From contig CALBTA010000443.1 in the NCBI GenBank assembly GCA_937967755.1, forward strand, positions 1 to 7,855: a DNA stretch of 7,855 nt, read 5' to 3'. The translations under genes were made by a program, and so were the position numbers. Within the stretch, counting starts at the first letter, position 1. Each line of letters begins with the position of its first letter. This document shows positions 5,903 through 7,855 of this stretch, one piece after another. The notes beneath the pieces were generated by a model. The model was not told the DNA's origin. It did not search any database and saw nothing but the letters and a program-made list of their open reading frames with translations. This DNA is from an uncultured Planctomycetaceae bacterium (GTDB taxonomy: Bacteria > Planctomycetota > Planctomycetia > Pirellulales > Pirellulaceae).

Positions 5903-6781
5903 ATGACAATGCTAAGTTTCACGCTGCTAGTTTCCATAGTTCTCGGATTGGTCTACGCGGGCTTCGCCATTGGTGTGCGTTGCGCGTCGGACCGTAACCT
6001 GCGACTGTTGGCCGTTCGGACGCTGGCGCTGCTCGGCGTTACCGCCACCGGCGGCATCGTTGTGACAACGATGCATGCCGAGCAACCGGTTGATGACGCA
6101 GTCGCCGAAGTGATGTCTCGCTACACCGATTTGAGCGAGCTGATGGCCGTTGAACCGCAAGCGGCCGAGGCTGCCAGCGAAGAAGTTGTCGAGGTTGAAT
6201 TGGAGGTTGAAGAACTTGTCGACGATCAGCCCGAGCCGGTTGTGATTTCCTGCCGCGGGCTGCACCAAGATTTTGACCCGAACGATCCTCACTCCACCGA
6301 GTTGGTTTCGTACATGCCGGAAGTTCCCGTTCGACCTGATTGGCTCGATCAGCCACTGCAAACCGAAGGCAGCGGCGATCACTTCGCCTCGGTTTCCAGC
6401 GGCCCGTGGATCACCGATGTCGAAGCCCAAGGCGAACTGGACAAGGCAATTTACGAAACGGTGGCGACCTATGTGGACGATCAAGTCGGACGCCGCGGTG
6501 CTGCCCGCCGAATTGGTTTGTCGCTGGGTGAGATTCGCGACCGCGACATGATCGTCGACGCCTATACCGAAGACCGCCAATTCTCGGTCGGGCATATGAA
6601 GATTCACCACGCCCACGTGCAATTCAGCCCCGAGTTCCGCACGGAAATCGGCGAGCGTTGGCGCGAACACCTGGTGGCGACCCGTCTGGTGAAGACCAGC
6701 GTCAGCGTCGCGGTGGTGATGGGCTTGCTGTTTGTTGCCTTCGGTGTTCTGAAGCGGCTAGGCGGTTCGCCGCAGCGTTAA
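5903..6781 (+). CDS. Membrane protein downstream of the kinase, function unknown
   Basis: This 292-residue protein has hydrophobic segments at about 5-26 and 36-56 and a C-terminal one at about 265-284, followed by a short basic tail. The middle is soluble; residues 85-108 are very acidic (EVVEVELEVEELVDD), and 175-260 looks folded, with VGRRGAARRIGLSLGEIRDRD and a His-rich HMKIHHAHVQF. I recognise no named domain. The strong SD overlapping the kinase stop and an 11-base gap argue for co-expression and a shared membrane role, for example as a kinase partner or substrate, but that is inferred from position only. The topology (two N-terminal helices and one C-terminal) would put the central domain on one side of the membrane. 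In-frame starts upstream at 5591 lie inside the kinase gene and are rejected. Confidence 0.88.
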   Translation: MTMLSFTLLVSIVLGLVYAGFAIGVRCASDRNLRLLAVRTLALLGVTATGGIVVTTMHAEQPVDDAVAEVMSRYTDLSELMAVEPQAAEAASEEVVEVELEVEELVDDQPEPVVISCRGLHQDFDPNDPHSTELVSYMPEVPVRPDWLDQPLQTEGSGDHFASVSSGPWITDVEAQGELDKAIYETVATYVDDQVGRRGAARRIGLSLGEIRDRDMIVDAYTEDRQFSVGHMKIHHAHVQFSPEFRTEIGERWREHLVATRLVKTSVSVAVVMGLLFVAFGVLKRLGGSPQR

Positions 6782-6847
6782 GAACCTGTCCGAAAACCCT
6801 CAGGCGCATTGGCAATACGCCCTACTTTCGGGTTTTCGAACAGGTTC
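6782..6847. repeat. 66-bp near-perfect nested hairpin
   Basis: The outer arms 6782-6799 and 6830-6847 match as inverted repeats at 17 of 18 positions (GAACCTGT at the outer edge, AAAACCC inside). A second inverted repeat, GGCGCATTG (6803-6811) with CAATACGCC (6813-6821), fits in the loop with one mismatch. It begins right after the TAA of the membrane protein gene. No T-run follows, so a simple intrinsic terminator is not clear. It may be a MITE-like insertion, a dispersed repeat, or a transcript-processing or attenuation hairpin before the sigma gene. Confidence 0.85.
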
Positions 6848-6881
6848 AAGCCCGTCGCACCAGTCCCATCGCAACGAACCC

Positions 6882-7529
6882 ATGACGACCACCAATGCCT
6901 CGGAGATCGACTCGTTACTGATCGACCGGATCCGCGGTGGCGACGAAGGGGCTTGGGACGATCTGATCGCCCGCTTCGAAGGCCGGCTACTGGCCTTCGC
7001 CGAAAGCCGCCTTCGCCGCCGGGCCGCCGCCGAGGACGTGGTGCAGGAGACGTTCATCGGCTTCCTCACCAGCCTGCCGAATTTCGACGGCCGCCGTTCG
7101 CTGGAAAGCTACCTGTTCGCGATTTGCGCGTACAAGTTAACCGATCACCTTCGCCGTGAAGGCCGGCGTCCGGCGCTGCCGCTTTCGTCGGCGGCCTCCA
7201 GCGAAGGGGATTGGGACTTGCCTGGAAGTTCGCGTCCCGCCAGCAGCATCGCCCGCAGTGGAGAGCGGCGCGGGCTGGAAGATGCCGCCCTCGCCGAAGC
7301 GATTGCCGAGCAGGTCGACCGGTGGAAGGACCGTGGCGATTGGACCAAGTTGAAGTGCATGGAACTGTTGATGGTGCGCGGTTGGGCCAACAAAGATGTC
7401 GCCAGCCAACTTGATATCACCGAACAACAGGTCGCTAACTTCAAGTTCGATTTCCTGGCCCGCCTGCGGACGCTGGTGCGCAAGAAGGAACTCAGCCAAG
7501 ACGTTTTCCCAGAATTGTTCCAAAGTTAG
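6882..7529 (+). CDS. ECF-type RNA polymerase sigma factor
   Basis: This 215-residue protein directs RNA polymerase to specific promoters. Region 2 spans about residues 12-92: IRGGDEGAWDDLIARFEGRL, then AAAEDVVQETFIGFL and a helix ending in YKLTDHLRR, typical of ECF sigma factors. A variable Ser/Pro-rich linker covers about 95-130. Region 4 is about 150-200, with the helix-turn-helix WANKDVASQLDITEQQVANF at 168-187. The linker is somewhat long for the family but such forms are known. The ATG at 6882 has no SD (GCAACGAACCC precedes it), and the 66-bp hairpin ends 34 bases upstream, so translation may be leaderless-like or regulated. The stop is four bases before the next ATG, which suggests translational coupling to a possible anti-sigma factor. 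I cannot assign the numbered ECF group by eye. Confidence 0.92.
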   Translation: MTTTNASEIDSLLIDRIRGGDEGAWDDLIARFEGRLLAFAESRLRRRAAAEDVVQETFIGFLTSLPNFDGRRSLESYLFAICAYKLTDHLRREGRRPALPLSSAASSEGDWDLPGSSRPASSIARSGERRGLEDAALAEAIAEQVDRWKDRGDWTKLKCMELLMVRGWANKDVASQLDITEQQVANFKFDFLARLRTLVRKKELSQDVFPELFQS

Positions 7530-7533
7530 CCAC

Positions 7534-7855
7534 ATGACCCGCCAGTTCACCCCCGCCGAACTTGAAGCCTACCTCGATGAGGAATTGTCGGCGGATGATT
7601 TGGTGGCGATTGAGGAGTCGCTCAAGGGCGAGCCGGAATTGGGGAAACAGCTAGTCGCCATCAACACCCGGCGTGAAGCGGGCGTGCATTCCATCGGCGG
7701 CGTTTGGCGGCGTCACCGCATCGGCTGTGCGACGCGTGAGCAACTTGGCAGTTACCTCTTGGGAGCGATTGGGAAGGAACACCGGGATTACTTGGCCTTC
7801 CACATGGAGGTCGTCGGCTGCCGGTACTGCCAGGCCAGCCTGGCCGATCTGCAAA
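7534..7855 (+). CDS. Possible anti-sigma factor or sigma partner, N-terminal part (runs off the edge)
   Basis: The ATG at 7534 opens 107 codons with no stop before the window ends. Residues 1-50 are an acidic helical stretch (FTPAELEAYLDEELSADDL, EESLKGEPELGKQL). Then come H52, C65 in GCATREQLGSYLLGA, and H90-MEVVG-C96-RY-C99. H-x5-C-x2-C resembles the H-x3-C-x2-C motif of zinc-binding anti-sigma domains, with a wider spacing, so zinc binding is plausible but not shown. No membrane helix is seen yet; it may lie beyond the edge. The four-base gap from the sigma gene, the lack of an SD, and the gene order are what an anti-sigma partner would show. A planctomycete protein of unknown function that only sits beside such sigma factors is the alternative. 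Confidence 0.75.
   Translation, partial: MTRQFTPAELEAYLDEELSADDLVAIEESLKGEPELGKQLVAINTRREAGVHSIGGVWRRHRIGCATREQLGSYLLGAIGKEHRDYLAFHMEVVGCRYCQASLADLQ

Overview
The window looks like a chromosomal segment of a planctomycete, most likely near Pirellulales. This is inferred from recognisable planctomycete-type proteins: an FHA protein beside a many-pass Ser/Thr kinase, an ECF-type sigma factor followed by a cysteine/histidine-bearing small protein, and a membrane-anchored coiled-coil protein. Weak or missing Shine-Dalgarno (SD) sequences and abundant short palindromic intergenic repeats fit this. There is no transposase, phage gene, CRISPR array or RNA gene that I can recognise.

Layout. Positions 1-388 hold a 7-bp microsatellite, a 72-bp inverted repeat and a minus-strand gene for a small planctomycete-type protein; the last third of that gene appears to be made of palindromic repeat DNA. 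Positions 389-892 carry no convincing gene but contain several possible RNA hairpins before a strong SD. Positions 893-1705 encode a 270-residue membrane-anchored coiled-coil protein. Positions 1706-2046 are an island of hairpins and REP-like palindromes. A 39-residue membrane peptide (2047-2166) and a TPR-like/FHA protein (2216-3631) follow. A short gap leads to an active-looking Ser/Thr kinase with about eight C-terminal membrane segments (3738-5891). A membrane protein with a strong SD (5903-6781) is 11 bases downstream. A 66-bp near-perfect hairpin then separates it from an ECF-like sigma factor (6882-7529) and a possible anti-sigma partner that runs off the right edge (7534 onward).

How the genes may work together (inference). 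The kinase would act at the cytoplasmic membrane, the FHA protein is the obvious candidate reader of its phosphothreonine products, and the sigma factor plus its coupled neighbour could be the transcriptional output. The coiled-coil protein, the 39-residue peptide and the 5903 membrane protein would be envelope components or substrates. All genes from 893 on are on the plus strand, but the repeat islands mean that one single operon is not shown; 3738-6781 and 6882-7855 are the best supported transcription units.
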